Source: Bacteroidales bacterium UBA3543
Lineage (GTDB): Bacteria > Bacteroidota > Bacteroidia > Bacteroidales > UBA932
Length of the DNA stretch: 22,354 bases
Assembly: GCA_002376715.1 (NCBI GenBank)
Contig: DFOK01000045.1
Span: 1 to 22,354 of the forward strand
Reading direction: 5' to 3'
Positions 1 to 8,248 of the stretch are shown piece after piece (position 1 is the first letter of the stretch; every line of letters starts with the position of its first letter). The notes under the pieces were generated by a model. That model saw only the letters and a list, made by a program, of their open reading frames with translations, was not told where the DNA came from and ran no database searches. The translations under genes were made by a program, and so were the position numbers.

Positions 1-159
1 TCCATTATCTGTCTCAAGGGCGGCGACCTGCAGGTGGAAATTAGGGAATTTCAGAGAGGATGTCGTGTGAAAAGAGAGCTAATTGATGTAGTTGATATAA
101 CCTCTTTTTTTGAAGGAGAGTATTTTATGGAAAAAAAGATTGTCATAATCTCCCGATAA
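1..159 (+). CDS. rsmG: 3' end of probable RsmG, 16S rRNA (guanine-527-N7)-methyltransferase (partial)
   Basis: Frame 1 is open from the window edge to TAA at 157-159 and encodes the last 52 residues of a protein. The segment ICLKGGDL, then an acidic stretch, SFFEGEYF, and a closing EKKIVII strand matches what I recall of the C-terminus of Bacteroidota RsmG (GidB). RsmG is a Rossmann-fold, SAM-dependent enzyme that methylates G527 of 16S rRNA, and KGG is a typical late motif in that family. The catalytic and SAM-binding parts lie outside the window, so the call rests only on the C-terminus. The rpmH promoter begins two bases after the stop. I see no terminator between the two genes. Confidence 0.68.
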   Translation, partial: SIICLKGGDLQVEIREFQRGCRVKRELIDVVDITSFFEGEYFMEKKIVIISR

Positions 160-160
160 G

Positions 161-191
161 TTTGAATTTTGAAACAAAAACATTACCTTTG
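161..191 (+). promoter_or_regulatory. Bacteroidota-type promoter for rpmH
   Basis: TTTG at 161-164 and TACCTTTG at 184-191 are separated by 19 nt. This matches the -33 TTTG / -7 TAnnTTTG consensus recognised by the Bacteroidota primary sigma factor. The predicted start is near 197-199, giving a leader of about 30 nt that is A/T rich ahead of the rpmH ATG. No Shine-Dalgarno sequence is needed or obvious. Confidence 0.75.
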
Positions 192-227
192 CACTCCCAA
201 TTTCGGTAAATAATAAAAATATAAATA

Positions 228-380
228 ATGAAACGTACATTTCAACCCTCACAGCGAAAAAGACGCAACAAACACGGATTTCGTGAGCGCATGTCCACTC
301 CCAACGGACGCCGTATATTGGCAGCACGCCGGCGTCGTGGACGCAAGAAACTTTCCGTATCGTCAGAGGAACTCTGGTAG
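228..380 (+). CDS. rpmH: 50S ribosomal protein L34
   Basis: This is a 50-residue, very basic protein starting MKRTFQPSQRKRRNKHGF, followed by RMSTPNGRRILAARRRRGRK. These are the hallmark segments of L34, a small protein of the large ribosomal subunit. The C-terminal extension ending SEELW beyond the usual RKKLS is a few residues longer than in E. coli. It has its own promoter (161-191) and a hairpin terminator just downstream (407-434), so it is probably a single-gene transcript. L34 lies beside rnpA, yidC and mnmE in many bacteria; here its upstream neighbour is a probable rsmG, and the downstream gene belongs to menaquinone synthesis. Confidence 0.97.
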   Translation: MKRTFQPSQRKRRNKHGFRERMSTPNGRRILAARRRRGRKKLSVSSEELW

Positions 381-406
381 CATTGAAAATACGGTTTGAA
401 AGAGAT

Positions 407-434
407 ATAGACTGACTATGGTCGGTCTATTTTT
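407..434 (+). terminator. Rho-independent terminator after rpmH
   Basis: ATAGACTGAC (407-416) pairs with GTCGGTCTAT (421-430) as a 10-bp stem with one G-U wobble and a TATG loop. A T run at 430-434 follows directly. It lies 26 nt after the rpmH stop and ends 11 nt before the first possible mqnE start. mqnE must therefore either be read through this site or have a promoter I cannot recognise. Confidence 0.8.
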
Positions 435-454
435 CATTATAAGGAATGGTTAAA

Positions 455-1507
455 ATGGAGCCTGATTCACATAGATACGGATTTGACCGGTTGCTGGAAC
501 TCTATTCAGCAGATCTGGAGCAACTTCGCGCACTGGCACTGGCAGAGCGTGAGGCCAGATACGGACGGACCATTTTCTTCAACCGTAACTTCCACATAGA
601 GCCGAGCAATGTATGTATCCACAGATGCAAGTTCTGCTCCTACAGACGCGACAGTGAAGAACAGCCCGGAGCCTGGAGCATGAGTCTTGAGCAGATTAGG
701 GAGTATTGCCTGAAAAAGTACAGCAAGGGAATTACTGAAGTGCACATTGTGGGCAGCGTGCATCCTGAAAGGAGTTTCGACTTCTACAGCTCCATCATCT
801 CATTGGTGAGAGGACTGCTACCAAAAGAGGTGGCAATCAAGGCCTATTCAGCTGTTGAAATAGATGATATGTCTATCTCATCAGGCCTCACTCCCGAACA
901 GATACTGACCCGACTCAAGAAGGCCGGACTTGATGCTCTTCCGGGAGGCGGTGCCGAAATTTTTGACAGTTCGATCAGAATGCAGATATGCCCTGACAAG
1001 GCCTCCGCAGAACGTTATCTTGAGATTCATCGCACAGCCCACAGATTGGGGATCCCCACCAATTGCACAATGCTTTTCGGTCACATCGAAAGCAGGGAGC
1101 ACAGGATTGCTCATATGCTGAGGCTACGCGAACTTCAGGAGATCACAGGAGGATTCAATGCATTCATACCTCTCAAGTATTCCTGCGCCAACAATTCCCT
1201 GTCGGAAATTGGAGAGATCTCACAGGAAGAAATTTTGCGCACAATAGCCATTTCGCGCCTCGCGCTGGACAACATTCCCCATATCAAGGCATATTGGCCT
1301 ATGCTTGGCAAGAAAACCGGCATACTTGCTATGGAATATGGTGCAGACGATATGGACGGCACTATAGAGAACAGCACCAAAATCTACAGCATGGCGGGCT
1401 CCGAAGAGCAACATCCGACACTTACTGTGGAAGAGCTAAAAGAACTGGCCTCGGTACGCGGATTTCATATACAAGAAAGAGACAGTTTTTACAGAATTAT
1501 TTCGTAA
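455..1507 (+). CDS. mqnE: Aminofutalosine synthase MqnE (radical SAM)
   Basis: MqnE is a cytosolic radical-SAM enzyme that joins the carboxyvinyl-benzoate product of MqnA to the adenosyl group of SAM, giving aminofutalosine in the futalosine route to menaquinone. The product has 350 residues from this start. The radical-SAM cysteines form CIHRCKFC, at residues 54, 58 and 61. The LPGGGAEIF motif near 162-170 and the TNCTMLFGHIE and LQEITGGFNAFIPL segments fit MqnE. The related cyclase MqnC usually has a Met in the equivalent PGGGAE motif. An in-frame ATG at 446 would add MVK. I prefer 455 because AAGGA at 441-445 is then 9 nt upstream, whereas it abuts the 446 ATG. The next gene starts 9 nt after the stop, so cotranscription is likely. 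Confidence 0.88.
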   Translation: MEPDSHRYGFDRLLELYSADLEQLRALALAEREARYGRTIFFNRNFHIEPSNVCIHRCKFCSYRRDSEEQPGAWSMSLEQIREYCLKKYSKGITEVHIVGSVHPERSFDFYSSIISLVRGLLPKEVAIKAYSAVEIDDMSISSGLTPEQILTRLKKAGLDALPGGGAEIFDSSIRMQICPDKASAERYLEIHRTAHRLGIPTNCTMLFGHIESREHRIAHMLRLRELQEITGGFNAFIPLKYSCANNSLSEIGEISQEEILRTIAISRLALDNIPHIKAYWPMLGKKTGILAMEYGADDMDGTIENSTKIYSMAGSEEQHPTLTVEELKELASVRGFHIQERDSFYRIIS

Positions 1508-1516
1508 CTTCGCAAT

Positions 1517-2305
1517 ATGAAAATCAACTGGATTGTACGCAATATTCTGCTAGCCGTCGGCATAATGGCCGCCATTATAATCATAACTTTCGGCTCACTC
1601 AACATCATCACACGACACAATAGGGAGCTGACCGTGCCCGACTTTACCAATATGTCTCTTGAGGATGCCATAAATCTTGCGGAAAAACGTGACGTACGTC
1701 TTGAAGTCACCGACTCAGTGTTTGTCAAGCGCCTTGGCAGAGGTTTTATCTATTCACAGAATCCTGTTGCAGGCAGTAAAGTCAAGAAAGGTCGTCGTAT
1801 TCTGATTACAATCAACGCCATCAACCCTCAGATGGTGGAAATGCCCTCCCTTGTTGGCTTTTCGCTCAGACAGGCATATACCGAACTCACCTCCAAGGGA
1901 CTCAGTCTCGGATCGCTCATATATATCGAAGACATTGCCACCAACAATGTACTGGAACAGCGTTACAATGGCCAACCCGTGGCTCCAAAGACGCTTCTCG
2001 AAAGCGAAAGTGACATCGATCTCCTGCTCGGACTCAATCCTGAGGATTCCCAGACCTATATTCCGCATCTGACAGGATACACATTTCAGGTTGCAAAGGA
2101 TTATATCATAGATAACTCTCTCAATGTCGGTTTTGTAAGATTTGATGAGACCGTCACCAATTATACCGACTCCCTCGAGGCAGTGGTTTACAGCCAATCT
2201 CCTGCCTTTTCGGACTCAATGACTTTTGTGTGCGGCACCAAAGTAAGCATCTATCTCACTAAAGATCAGTCCAAACTGGCGATCAAACAGGTAAAAAATG
2301 AATGA
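1517..2305 (+). CDS. Membrane-anchored PASTA-repeat protein
   Basis: The product has 262 residues: a short basic N-terminus, one membrane segment (about 10-30) and then three PASTA-like repeats outside the membrane (about 37-102, 106-174 and 180-248). Each repeat begins with a V/M/I-P-x-hydrophobic motif (VPDFTNMS, MPSLVGFS, IPHLTGYT) and contains a QNP or QSP turn. PASTA repeats bind peptidoglycan or muropeptides in Ser/Thr kinases and PBPs of Gram-positive bacteria. This protein has no kinase or transpeptidase domain, so it is a stand-alone envelope protein of unknown role. Its last 8 nt overlap rluD, which suggests translational coupling. I know of no standard gene symbol. Confidence 0.88.
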   Translation: MKINWIVRNILLAVGIMAAIIIITFGSLNIITRHNRELTVPDFTNMSLEDAINLAEKRDVRLEVTDSVFVKRLGRGFIYSQNPVAGSKVKKGRRILITINAINPQMVEMPSLVGFSLRQAYTELTSKGLSLGSLIYIEDIATNNVLEQRYNGQPVAPKTLLESESDIDLLLGLNPEDSQTYIPHLTGYTFQVAKDYIIDNSLNVGFVRFDETVTNYTDSLEAVVYSQSPAFSDSMTFVCGTKVSIYLTKDQSKLAIKQVKNE

Positions 2306-3356
2306 CCTGCCAACTGATCCCGAGTTACTCCAGGATGAGGAGCAGGAGCTGTTTGAGCACTACCGTTTTGTAGCAGAAAAGGGCCTGACGCCGCTGCGTG
2401 TGGACAAGTTTATAACTAACCGCATGGAGCAGACCTCCCGACACCGTATCCAGTTGGCAATCAACGCAGGTTATGTGCTGGTAAATGATCGCACCGTAAA
2501 GGCCAACTACAAAGTCAAGCCGCTTGATGTGGTCACCATCATGATGCCTTATCAACGGCGCGGATTCGAAGTGCTACCTGAGCCTATTCCACTGGACATT
2601 CTCTATGAAGATGAAGATCTGCTTGTCATAAATAAAGCCCCGGGAATGGTCGTCCATCCGGGCCGTGGTCATGCAAGCGGCACTCTGGTCAATGCATTGG
2701 CCTATCATTTGGGTATTTCGCCGGATAACGATCAGATCGATGAAAGAATGGGAGTGTTGGTTCACCGCATAGATAAAGAGACATCCGGACTGCTTGTGGT
2801 GGCTAAGAACGAGGATGCGCAATTCCATCTGTCAAAACAATTTTTCGACCGTACGGTGAAGCGCAACTATGTGGCACTGGTTTGGGGCAACATTCAACAA
2901 GAGAATGGTACAATAGAGGGCAATATAGGGCGTGACCCAAATGATCGACTTAAATTTAAGGTTTTTTCCGATGAGGAGCATGGAAAGCCTTCCATCACCC
3001 ATTATAAGGTGATTGAACGCTTCGGATATGTAACAATGGTAGAATGTATTCTTGAGACAGGACGTACTCATCAGATACGCGTCCATATGAATCATATCGG
3101 CCACCCTCTCTTCAATGATGAGCGTTATGGCGGTGACAGGATTTTAAAGGGTACGGTCTATACAAAATACAAACAGTTCATCGACAATTGCTTTGAGTTG
3201 CTGCCACGTCAGGCACTTCACGCTAAGAGTCTTGGTTTTATACATCCACGTACTGGCCGGGAAATGCTATTCGACTCCCCTATTCCTTCAGATATGACCG
3301 CTCTGATAAAAAAGTGGCGCAAATATGCCGGAGTTCGCGAACTGGAAGAGGTGTGA
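2298..3356 (+). CDS. rluD: RluD/RluA-family 23S rRNA pseudouridine synthase
   Basis: The product has 352 residues. An N-terminal S4 RNA-binding domain lies at about 32-95 (LRVDKFI, then SRHRIQLAI and GYVLVNDRTVK). The catalytic domain carries HRIDKETSGLLVVAK at 156-170, in which D159 is the expected catalytic aspartate. Later family motifs are GRDPNDRLKF and TGRTHQIRVH. RluD converts U1911, U1915 and U1917 of helix 69 of 23S rRNA to pseudouridine. Other RluA-family targets cannot be excluded from sequence alone, so the symbol is assigned by resemblance. The acidic 25-residue N-terminal lead is slightly longer than in E. coli. The gene overlaps the PASTA gene by 8 nt and converges on the downstream minus-strand gene with a 10-nt gap and no visible terminator. 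Confidence 0.87.
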   Translation: MNDLPTDPELLQDEEQELFEHYRFVAEKGLTPLRVDKFITNRMEQTSRHRIQLAINAGYVLVNDRTVKANYKVKPLDVVTIMMPYQRRGFEVLPEPIPLDILYEDEDLLVINKAPGMVVHPGRGHASGTLVNALAYHLGISPDNDQIDERMGVLVHRIDKETSGLLVVAKNEDAQFHLSKQFFDRTVKRNYVALVWGNIQQENGTIEGNIGRDPNDRLKFKVFSDEEHGKPSITHYKVIERFGYVTMVECILETGRTHQIRVHMNHIGHPLFNDERYGGDRILKGTVYTKYKQFIDNCFELLPRQALHAKSLGFIHPRTGREMLFDSPIPSDMTALIKKWRKYAGVRELEEV

Positions 3357-3366
3357 TTGTGGATAG

Positions 3367-6288
3367 TTAGCGGCGCATACCACCACCGTGTCCCCTGCCC
3401 ATACCTCTGCCGGGACCACCCATACGACCACCGATGGGCTGGTTACCGAAAGTACCGAAACGATAGGTCAAATTCACCATCAGATACCTTCCCAGAGTAT
3501 TGTTGCGGGTATCCTGAACATAGTTGTCAGTTGTAGTACGGAAGGTATTTCTGGACTGGTTGAGGATATCATAGCATTTGACGCTGATAGTCAGATTTTT
3601 AATAATCTGGCGGCTTACCTCGGCATTCCAGACAAGAGTAGGCTCATTGTAGCCTTCTTCATAACCGTAGTAGAATGTATAGGCACAATCAGTCGCAAAA
3701 TTGACAATATTGGGGATATTGGCTATAATATTTGCATTGATATTGTTAGTCCATGTAGGTCTGACATTCTCTGCCGTAATGGTGTACCAAGCCTGTAAAT
3801 AGCGTACATTTCCACCGACGGAAACCTCAAAAATGTCGTCACGATATACAAATCTGAGGTTTTCGGAAAATGAGAGGTTTTGGTACTCATTCTCTTCAAA
3901 ATTATTCACGTTGAGATATGTTGCGGGATTGTCTATGTCAAGCAATTCATCTTTACCCACAAAGCTGACCCCCGTAGAGTAACTTACGTTGAAGAATGAC
4001 ATAACAGAGAATTTGCTTTTGGCAATCGGTGAGTTAAATGTCAATCTTGCATTAGATGAGAATGTGCCTTTATCATTATTCATAGGAATTGTGTACTGTA
4101 CGCCCTTTTTATCATACCAGCTGGCATTGACGATATTTCTCTGGTTGTAGTTGAAGTCAGCATTTACCATCAAAGAAGAGAACTTTTGCACATTATTCTT
4201 ATGGTACATCATATTGAGTCTGTGTGAGAAGGAAGGGTCCAGGTAGGGATTTCCGAGAGTCACTCTTTGGGGATTAGAGTTGTCAGGTACAGTTTGCAAC
4301 TGAGTAATTGAAGGCTGACTGGTACGTCCCCTATATCTGAATCTCAACATCTCATAATCGCTGAAATTGAAATCCACCCTGGCGTTCGGGGCCCAGTTGA
4401 CAACTTTACGGTCAATGGTAGTGGACTTTCCACCCACCTCAGTAACATTGATAGTCCTTGAGGGCTGCGCTGTAGCACCTACGGTAATGTTATATTTCTC
4501 CTCCTGCTTCATAATATTGATGCCGGCCCTCTGCAACATAGATTCATTCGTGATATCGTTGGTATATTCGTGATTGATCATAGCGCCTGTTTCAAAATCG
4601 TCGTATGTTACCTTGTAGGAGTTCCTGTAGTTGTAATCATATGAGTAGGTAGCCTCGGCAAAGAAGTTTTTGCCAAGAGGCTCGGTATATGAGAGACGAC
4701 CGCCCGCTCCATATGATTTGGCAGACTGATGGTAGAATTGGTCCACTACACTGGAGTCGGCCAGAACATTATTTCTGTAAGAATTTGTCAGAGAGCGGTT
4801 GATACCGTCCGTATGATTGTTTGAGAGATCATAATCTATATTGAGGGAAATAGTCCTTCCGGGCTTGCCCAGACGCTGCCTGAAAAGGAGAAAACCTCTT
4901 GCGGTCTGGTTGGAATTTTCGCCGGTTGAGAGACTATAACCGTCGTTAATTTTGGATTTTTGTCCTGTGGCGGAAATGTTGTCAGTTGCAAAATCCGAAC
5001 GCTCCTCAAAATCTCCGTTACCAAAATTGAACTGGGGCTGGAAAAGAATTGATGTCTGATCTGAAATCTTCCAGTCTGCACGTGCTCCTACCCTATGGCC
5101 ATAGGAGTTGGTGATATTATAGCCGTTGTCGATGGCAAAAAGAGATGTGCCGTCCTGCTTGAACGTAGTCTTCGCGGTACTCTCCTCAACGACTCTTTCG
5201 TTGCCATTGAACATATAGTTGCCTGTCAACTCCGATTTATTGTCAAATGTCTTACTTCCGTTGAGACCTGCCATATAGGAGGTAGAGATGCCACTGCGAC
5301 CTCCCCACCCACCGGGCATACCGCCACCACGCATTCCACCACCGCCCCGCATACCGCCACCACGCATACCGGCCATCATATTTCCGGCGAGGTCGTTAAA
5401 GCCGCGGTTATTGGTGTTATTGGCATTGCCTATGAACGCAATATGGTCGCTCTCAGAGAATTTAGCTATCATGGAAGCTCCCTGAAAACGGAAATCGTTC
5501 TTTATGGCTACGCCATCATCATCCTTACCGCGAAGGTCACTACCACCACCCGCCATGATGTTACCAAACCAACCATTCATCATTCCCTTCATAACACTGA
5601 GGTCTATGATGGTCTCTTCTTCTCCGTCATCAATGCCTGTAAACTCAGCCTGCTCAGACTGCTTATCCACCACCTTTACTTTTTCGATAATCTTTGCAGG
5701 GATATTTTTGCTGGCAAGCTGGGGGTCATCCAGAAAGAAAGTCCTACCGTCGATAGTGATTTTCTTAATCTCTTTACCATTTGCCGTGATTGTACCATCT
5801 GATGAGACCTCGATACCGGGAAGACGCTTGAGAACATCCTCCAGGGTCTCATTATCGGTGACTTTCATCAATCCTATATTGTGTTCAATAGTATCTTTCT
5901 TTATGACGATCGGATTCCCGAGGTCGGTCACTGTTGCTCCTTCAAGAAACTGGACCTCAACCTCCATCTTCTTCTTTCCCAGATCGATATTCTTATCCAC
6001 ATTAATGGTATCCTGATAAGGCACATATCCCAAAAGTTCACCTTTTATGAGATATTTGCCCGCCCTTACTCCTTTAATCTCAGCAAAACCTTTTTCATTC
6101 GTAAGAGCATATTTGTAGGCTTGGTCGGAACCCTCCGCAGTGAGGGATACCGTTGCAAATTCAACTCCGGCTCCGGTATCGGCTTCAGTGAGGGTAACCT
6201 TTACTGTAAATCCTCCGCGCTGTGCACTTAGAAGTGTCGGGAAAAGGAGCAAAACAAATGCGGCCGCTTTCAGAAGTTTGTGTCTCAT
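3367..6288 (-). CDS. TonB-dependent-receptor-like outer-membrane beta-barrel protein with Gly/Met/Arg-rich segments
   Basis: The product has 973 residues. A signal peptide ends at LLSAQ (residue 23). A carboxypeptidase-regulatory-like Ig domain (about 28-112) contains ATVSL and NEKGFAEI. A plug-like domain (about 125-235) contains DVLKRLPGIEVSSDG and the ITIDGRTFF motif. A long barrel follows to about 945 and ends in the strand LMVNLTYRFGTF. This resembles the Bacteroidota 'outer membrane beta-barrel family' (OMP_b-brl_3 type), which is TonB-receptor-like. The substrate is unknown, and no SusD partner lies beside it. Two Gly/Met/Arg segments stand out, at residues 304-331 and in a C-terminal tail at 950-973. 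The tail means the protein does not end on the usual barrel strand. The upstream gap of 88 nt holds only a weak promoter-like TAACTTTTG. Confidence 0.85.
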   Translation of the reverse strand: MRHKLLKAAAFVLLLFPTLLSAQRGGFTVKVTLTEADTGAGVEFATVSLTAEGSDQAYKYALTNEKGFAEIKGVRAGKYLIKGELLGYVPYQDTINVDKNIDLGKKKMEVEVQFLEGATVTDLGNPIVIKKDTIEHNIGLMKVTDNETLEDVLKRLPGIEVSSDGTITANGKEIKKITIDGRTFFLDDPQLASKNIPAKIIEKVKVVDKQSEQAEFTGIDDGEEETIIDLSVMKGMMNGWFGNIMAGGGSDLRGKDDDGVAIKNDFRFQGASMIAKFSESDHIAFIGNANNTNNRGFNDLAGNMMAGMRGGGMRGGGGMRGGGMPGGWGGRSGISTSYMAGLNGSKTFDNKSELTGNYMFNGNERVVEESTAKTTFKQDGTSLFAIDNGYNITNSYGHRVGARADWKISDQTSILFQPQFNFGNGDFEERSDFATDNISATGQKSKINDGYSLSTGENSNQTARGFLLFRQRLGKPGRTISLNIDYDLSNNHTDGINRSLTNSYRNNVLADSSVVDQFYHQSAKSYGAGGRLSYTEPLGKNFFAEATYSYDYNYRNSYKVTYDDFETGAMINHEYTNDITNESMLQRAGINIMKQEEKYNITVGATAQPSRTINVTEVGGKSTTIDRKVVNWAPNARVDFNFSDYEMLRFRYRGRTSQPSITQLQTVPDNSNPQRVTLGNPYLDPSFSHRLNMMYHKNNVQKFSSLMVNADFNYNQRNIVNASWYDKKGVQYTIPMNNDKGTFSSNARLTFNSPIAKSKFSVMSFFNVSYSTGVSFVGKDELLDIDNPATYLNVNNFEENEYQNLSFSENLRFVYRDDIFEVSVGGNVRYLQAWYTITAENVRPTWTNNINANIIANIPNIVNFATDCAYTFYYGYEEGYNEPTLVWNAEVSRQIIKNLTISVKCYDILNQSRNTFRTTTDNYVQDTRNNTLGRYLMVNLTYRFGTFGNQPIGGRMGGPGRGMGRGHGGGMRR
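5296..5379 (-). repeat. Gly/Met/Arg-rich coding repeat inside the outer-membrane protein gene
   Basis: This DNA encodes residues 304-331 as repeats of MRGGG and MPGG. On the plus strand it reads as recurring CATACCGCCACCACG or CATTCCACCACC units. It lies at the entry to the barrel, directly after the plug-like domain. A shorter relative of the same composition encodes the C-terminal tail at 3370-3441. Such repeats can change length by slippage in steps of whole codons. Confidence 0.8.
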
Positions 6289-6376
6289 TTAGTGGTATCT
6301 TTTTACAAGTGTTATCTAAAAATTAATCAACTTGTTATTTTAGACTTGAAAATGGAACAAAAGTTAAATCCAGTGC

Positions 6377-6946
6377 TCACTTTTTTACTCTTGTAGGATG
6401 GGATTCGATAAAAGATTTCCAATTTGAAGAAGCAGAAACATCCATCAATGGATTTGTAAGCTGGTAGAAATGGCACATGGCGATTGCAAGCGCATCAGAA
6501 GCGTCCATAAATGAGCTCTCCATCTTAATGCAGAGAGTCTTTTCAATTAGAATCCTTACCTGTTCCTTGGAAGCGTCCCCACGACCCGTTATTGCCATTT
6601 TGACCTTTCTGGGAGCATATTCCGAAACCGGAATGCCTCTATGAAGCGCGGCTGCAATGGCAGAGCCCTGTGCACGGCCCAATTTAAGCATAACCTGCGG
6701 ATTTTTTCCATAGAAGGGAGCTTCAATTGCAAGATCATCGGGAGCATATTTATCCATTAGCTCCCCTATTTCCTTGAAAATACGTCTGAGCTTGAGAAAA
6801 TGGTCTTTCTCCTTGCGCAGATCTATCACTCCCATATCCACATAATGAACCTTCTTTTTGTCTACAAGAATAACCCCATAGCCCAAAATAGAGGTGCCTG
6901 GGTCAACTCCCATAATTATTCGCTGCGGATTTTCTCTCTCTGTCAT
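6377..6946 (-). CDS. ruvC: Holliday junction resolvase RuvC
   Basis: RuvC is the dimeric endonuclease that cuts Holliday junctions made by homologous recombination, acting with the RuvAB motor. The product has 189 residues, close to the family length. The four acidic active-site residues are visible: D15 in GVDPGTSILGYG, E75 in LAIEAPFYGKN, and D148 and D151 in the C-terminal DASDALAIA motif. The QVMLKLGRAQGS and APRKVKMAITGRGDASKEQV stretches are also typical. Its ATG overlaps the serS stop by one base (TAATG), so it is probably translated from the serS transcript. ruvA and ruvB are not in the window. Confidence 0.96.
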   Translation of the reverse strand: MTERENPQRIIMGVDPGTSILGYGVILVDKKKVHYVDMGVIDLRKEKDHFLKLRRIFKEIGELMDKYAPDDLAIEAPFYGKNPQVMLKLGRAQGSAIAAALHRGIPVSEYAPRKVKMAITGRGDASKEQVRILIEKTLCIKMESSFMDASDALAIAMCHFYQLTNPLMDVSASSNWKSFIESHPTRVKK

Positions 6947-8220
6947 TATTCTATGATGTCGAAACCTGTGTATTTACGCAATACCTCAGGCACTACAATC
7001 TTGCCATCGTGAGTCTGGTTATTTTCGATGATAGCGGCAAGAATTCTCGGCAAGGCGAGAGCGCTACCATTTAGAGTATGGGCGAGCTGCGATTTGCCTT
7101 CTTCATCCTTGTACCTGAGCTTGAGGCGGTTGGACTGGTAGGACTCGAAATTGGAAACGGAGCTCACCTCAAGCCATCTCTGCTGTGCTGCCGACCATAC
7201 CTCGAAATCGTAAGTTATGGCGGAAGTGAAACCCATATCTCCACCGCAAAGCCGTACAATCCTGTAGGGAAGAGCAAGCTCCTGTACCAGAGACTCAACA
7301 TGGAGCACCATCTCATCAAGCGCTGCATAGGAGTTTTCAGGACGCTCAATGCGTACAATTTCCACTTTGTCGAACTGGTGCAGACGATTGAGCCCCCTCA
7401 CATCCTTGCCATATGAGCCGGCTTCACGACGCCAGCAAGGGGTGTATGCAGTTATCTTGATGGGGAAATCGGAATCCTGCAGAATGACATCTCGGTATAT
7501 GTTGGTCAGGGGAACTTCCGCTGTGGGAATCAGATAGAAGCCGTCAGTTATAATATGATACATCTGCCCCTCCTTGTCGGGAAGTTGCCCGGTGCCGAAA
7601 CCTGAATCTTCATTGACAATATATGGGGGCTGATACTCTACGTAGCCCGCAGCCGTATTGCGCTCCAGAAAATAGGCGATCAATGCTCTTTGAATTCTTG
7701 CACCTGCACCCTTATAAAGGGGAAATCCGGCACCCGTAAGCTTTACTCCGAGGTCAAAATCGATTATATCCAACTCCTTTACCAGCTCCCAATGGGGCTT
7801 GGAAGTCTCTCCCAAATCGGGAATAACACCTCCCTGGCGCACAATCACATTATCTTCCGCTGTACGACCCTCCGGCACTTGTGCGGAGGGAAGGTTGGGA
7901 AGAAGTACTAACCGATTGTCCTGCTCCTGCTGCGCAGCGGCCATCTCCTCTTCAAGAGCTCTTGAGCGCTCCTTGAGAGATGCCACTTCCGATTTGATCC
8001 GGTCTGCCTCATCGCGGCGTCCCTCTTTCATGAGTTTGCCGATTTCAGATGCTTTGATTTTCTGCTGTGCGAGGCAGGAATCCAGCTCCTGCTGGGCCGA
8101 ACGACGCTTTTTATCCAGGTCAATTATATCGTAAACAATCTCTCTTGCATCAAAATGCCTGACTGTAAGACGCTCGATTACAAATTCGGGCTGCTCTCTC
8201 AATAGTTTTAATGTCAACAT
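6946..8220 (-). CDS. serS: Seryl-tRNA synthetase
   Basis: This cytosolic class II aminoacyl-tRNA synthetase charges tRNA-Ser. The product has 424 residues from this start, the normal family length. The N-terminal antiparallel coiled-coil arm (about 30-100) is rich in E, K, R and Q and reaches the long variable arm of tRNA-Ser. Class II motifs are present: LIPTAEVPLTN (serine binding), then CWRREAGSYGKDVRGLNRLHQF (motif 2), and NGSALALPRILAAIIENNQ (motif 3). An upstream in-frame GTG at 8262 lies inside a terminator hairpin and upstream of the -7 promoter element, so it cannot be the start. MLTLKLL at 8220 matches the family N-terminus. ruvC overlaps its end by one base. Confidence 0.97.
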   Translation of the reverse strand: MLTLKLLREQPEFVIERLTVRHFDAREIVYDIIDLDKKRRSAQQELDSCLAQQKIKASEIGKLMKEGRRDEADRIKSEVASLKERSRALEEEMAAAQQEQDNRLVLLPNLPSAQVPEGRTAEDNVIVRQGGVIPDLGETSKPHWELVKELDIIDFDLGVKLTGAGFPLYKGAGARIQRALIAYFLERNTAAGYVEYQPPYIVNEDSGFGTGQLPDKEGQMYHIITDGFYLIPTAEVPLTNIYRDVILQDSDFPIKITAYTPCWRREAGSYGKDVRGLNRLHQFDKVEIVRIERPENSYAALDEMVLHVESLVQELALPYRIVRLCGGDMGFTSAITYDFEVWSAAQQRWLEVSSVSNFESYQSNRLKLRYKDEEGKSQLAHTLNGSALALPRILAAIIENNQTHDGKIVVPEVLRKYTGFDIIE

Positions 8221-8239
8221 AAATTCATGATTTGGTATG

Positions 8240-8247
8240 CAAAGGTA
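8240..8247 (-). promoter_or_regulatory. Promoter -7 element for serS-ruvC
   Basis: On the minus strand this reads TACCTTTG, a full match to the Bacteroidota -7 consensus TAnnTTTG. No TTTG lies at the usual 19-nt spacing; that place is occupied by the rpmA terminator hairpin. The predicted start is near 8233, giving a leader of only about 12 nt. The element begins two bases after the terminator T tract. Confidence 0.6.
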
Positions 8248-8248
8248 T

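Noticed and set aside
79..327. Minus-strand open frame of 82 codons across rsmG end and rpmH
   Set aside because: It runs antisense over the rsmG 3' end, the rpmH promoter and most of rpmH, and its product has no recognisable motif.
5095..5802. Plus-strand frame of 235 codons inside the outer-membrane protein gene
   Set aside because: It is antisense to a clear coding region and has a low-complexity Thr/His/Ala stretch created by the Gly/Met/Arg repeat.
6289..6376. Terminator or promoter between ruvC and the outer-membrane protein gene
   Set aside because: Minus-strand TCTAAAA/TTTTAGA and ACAAGT/ACTTGT pairs are weak, A/T-rich and mutually exclusive, and TAACTTTTG has one base too many for the -7 consensus, with no -33 box.
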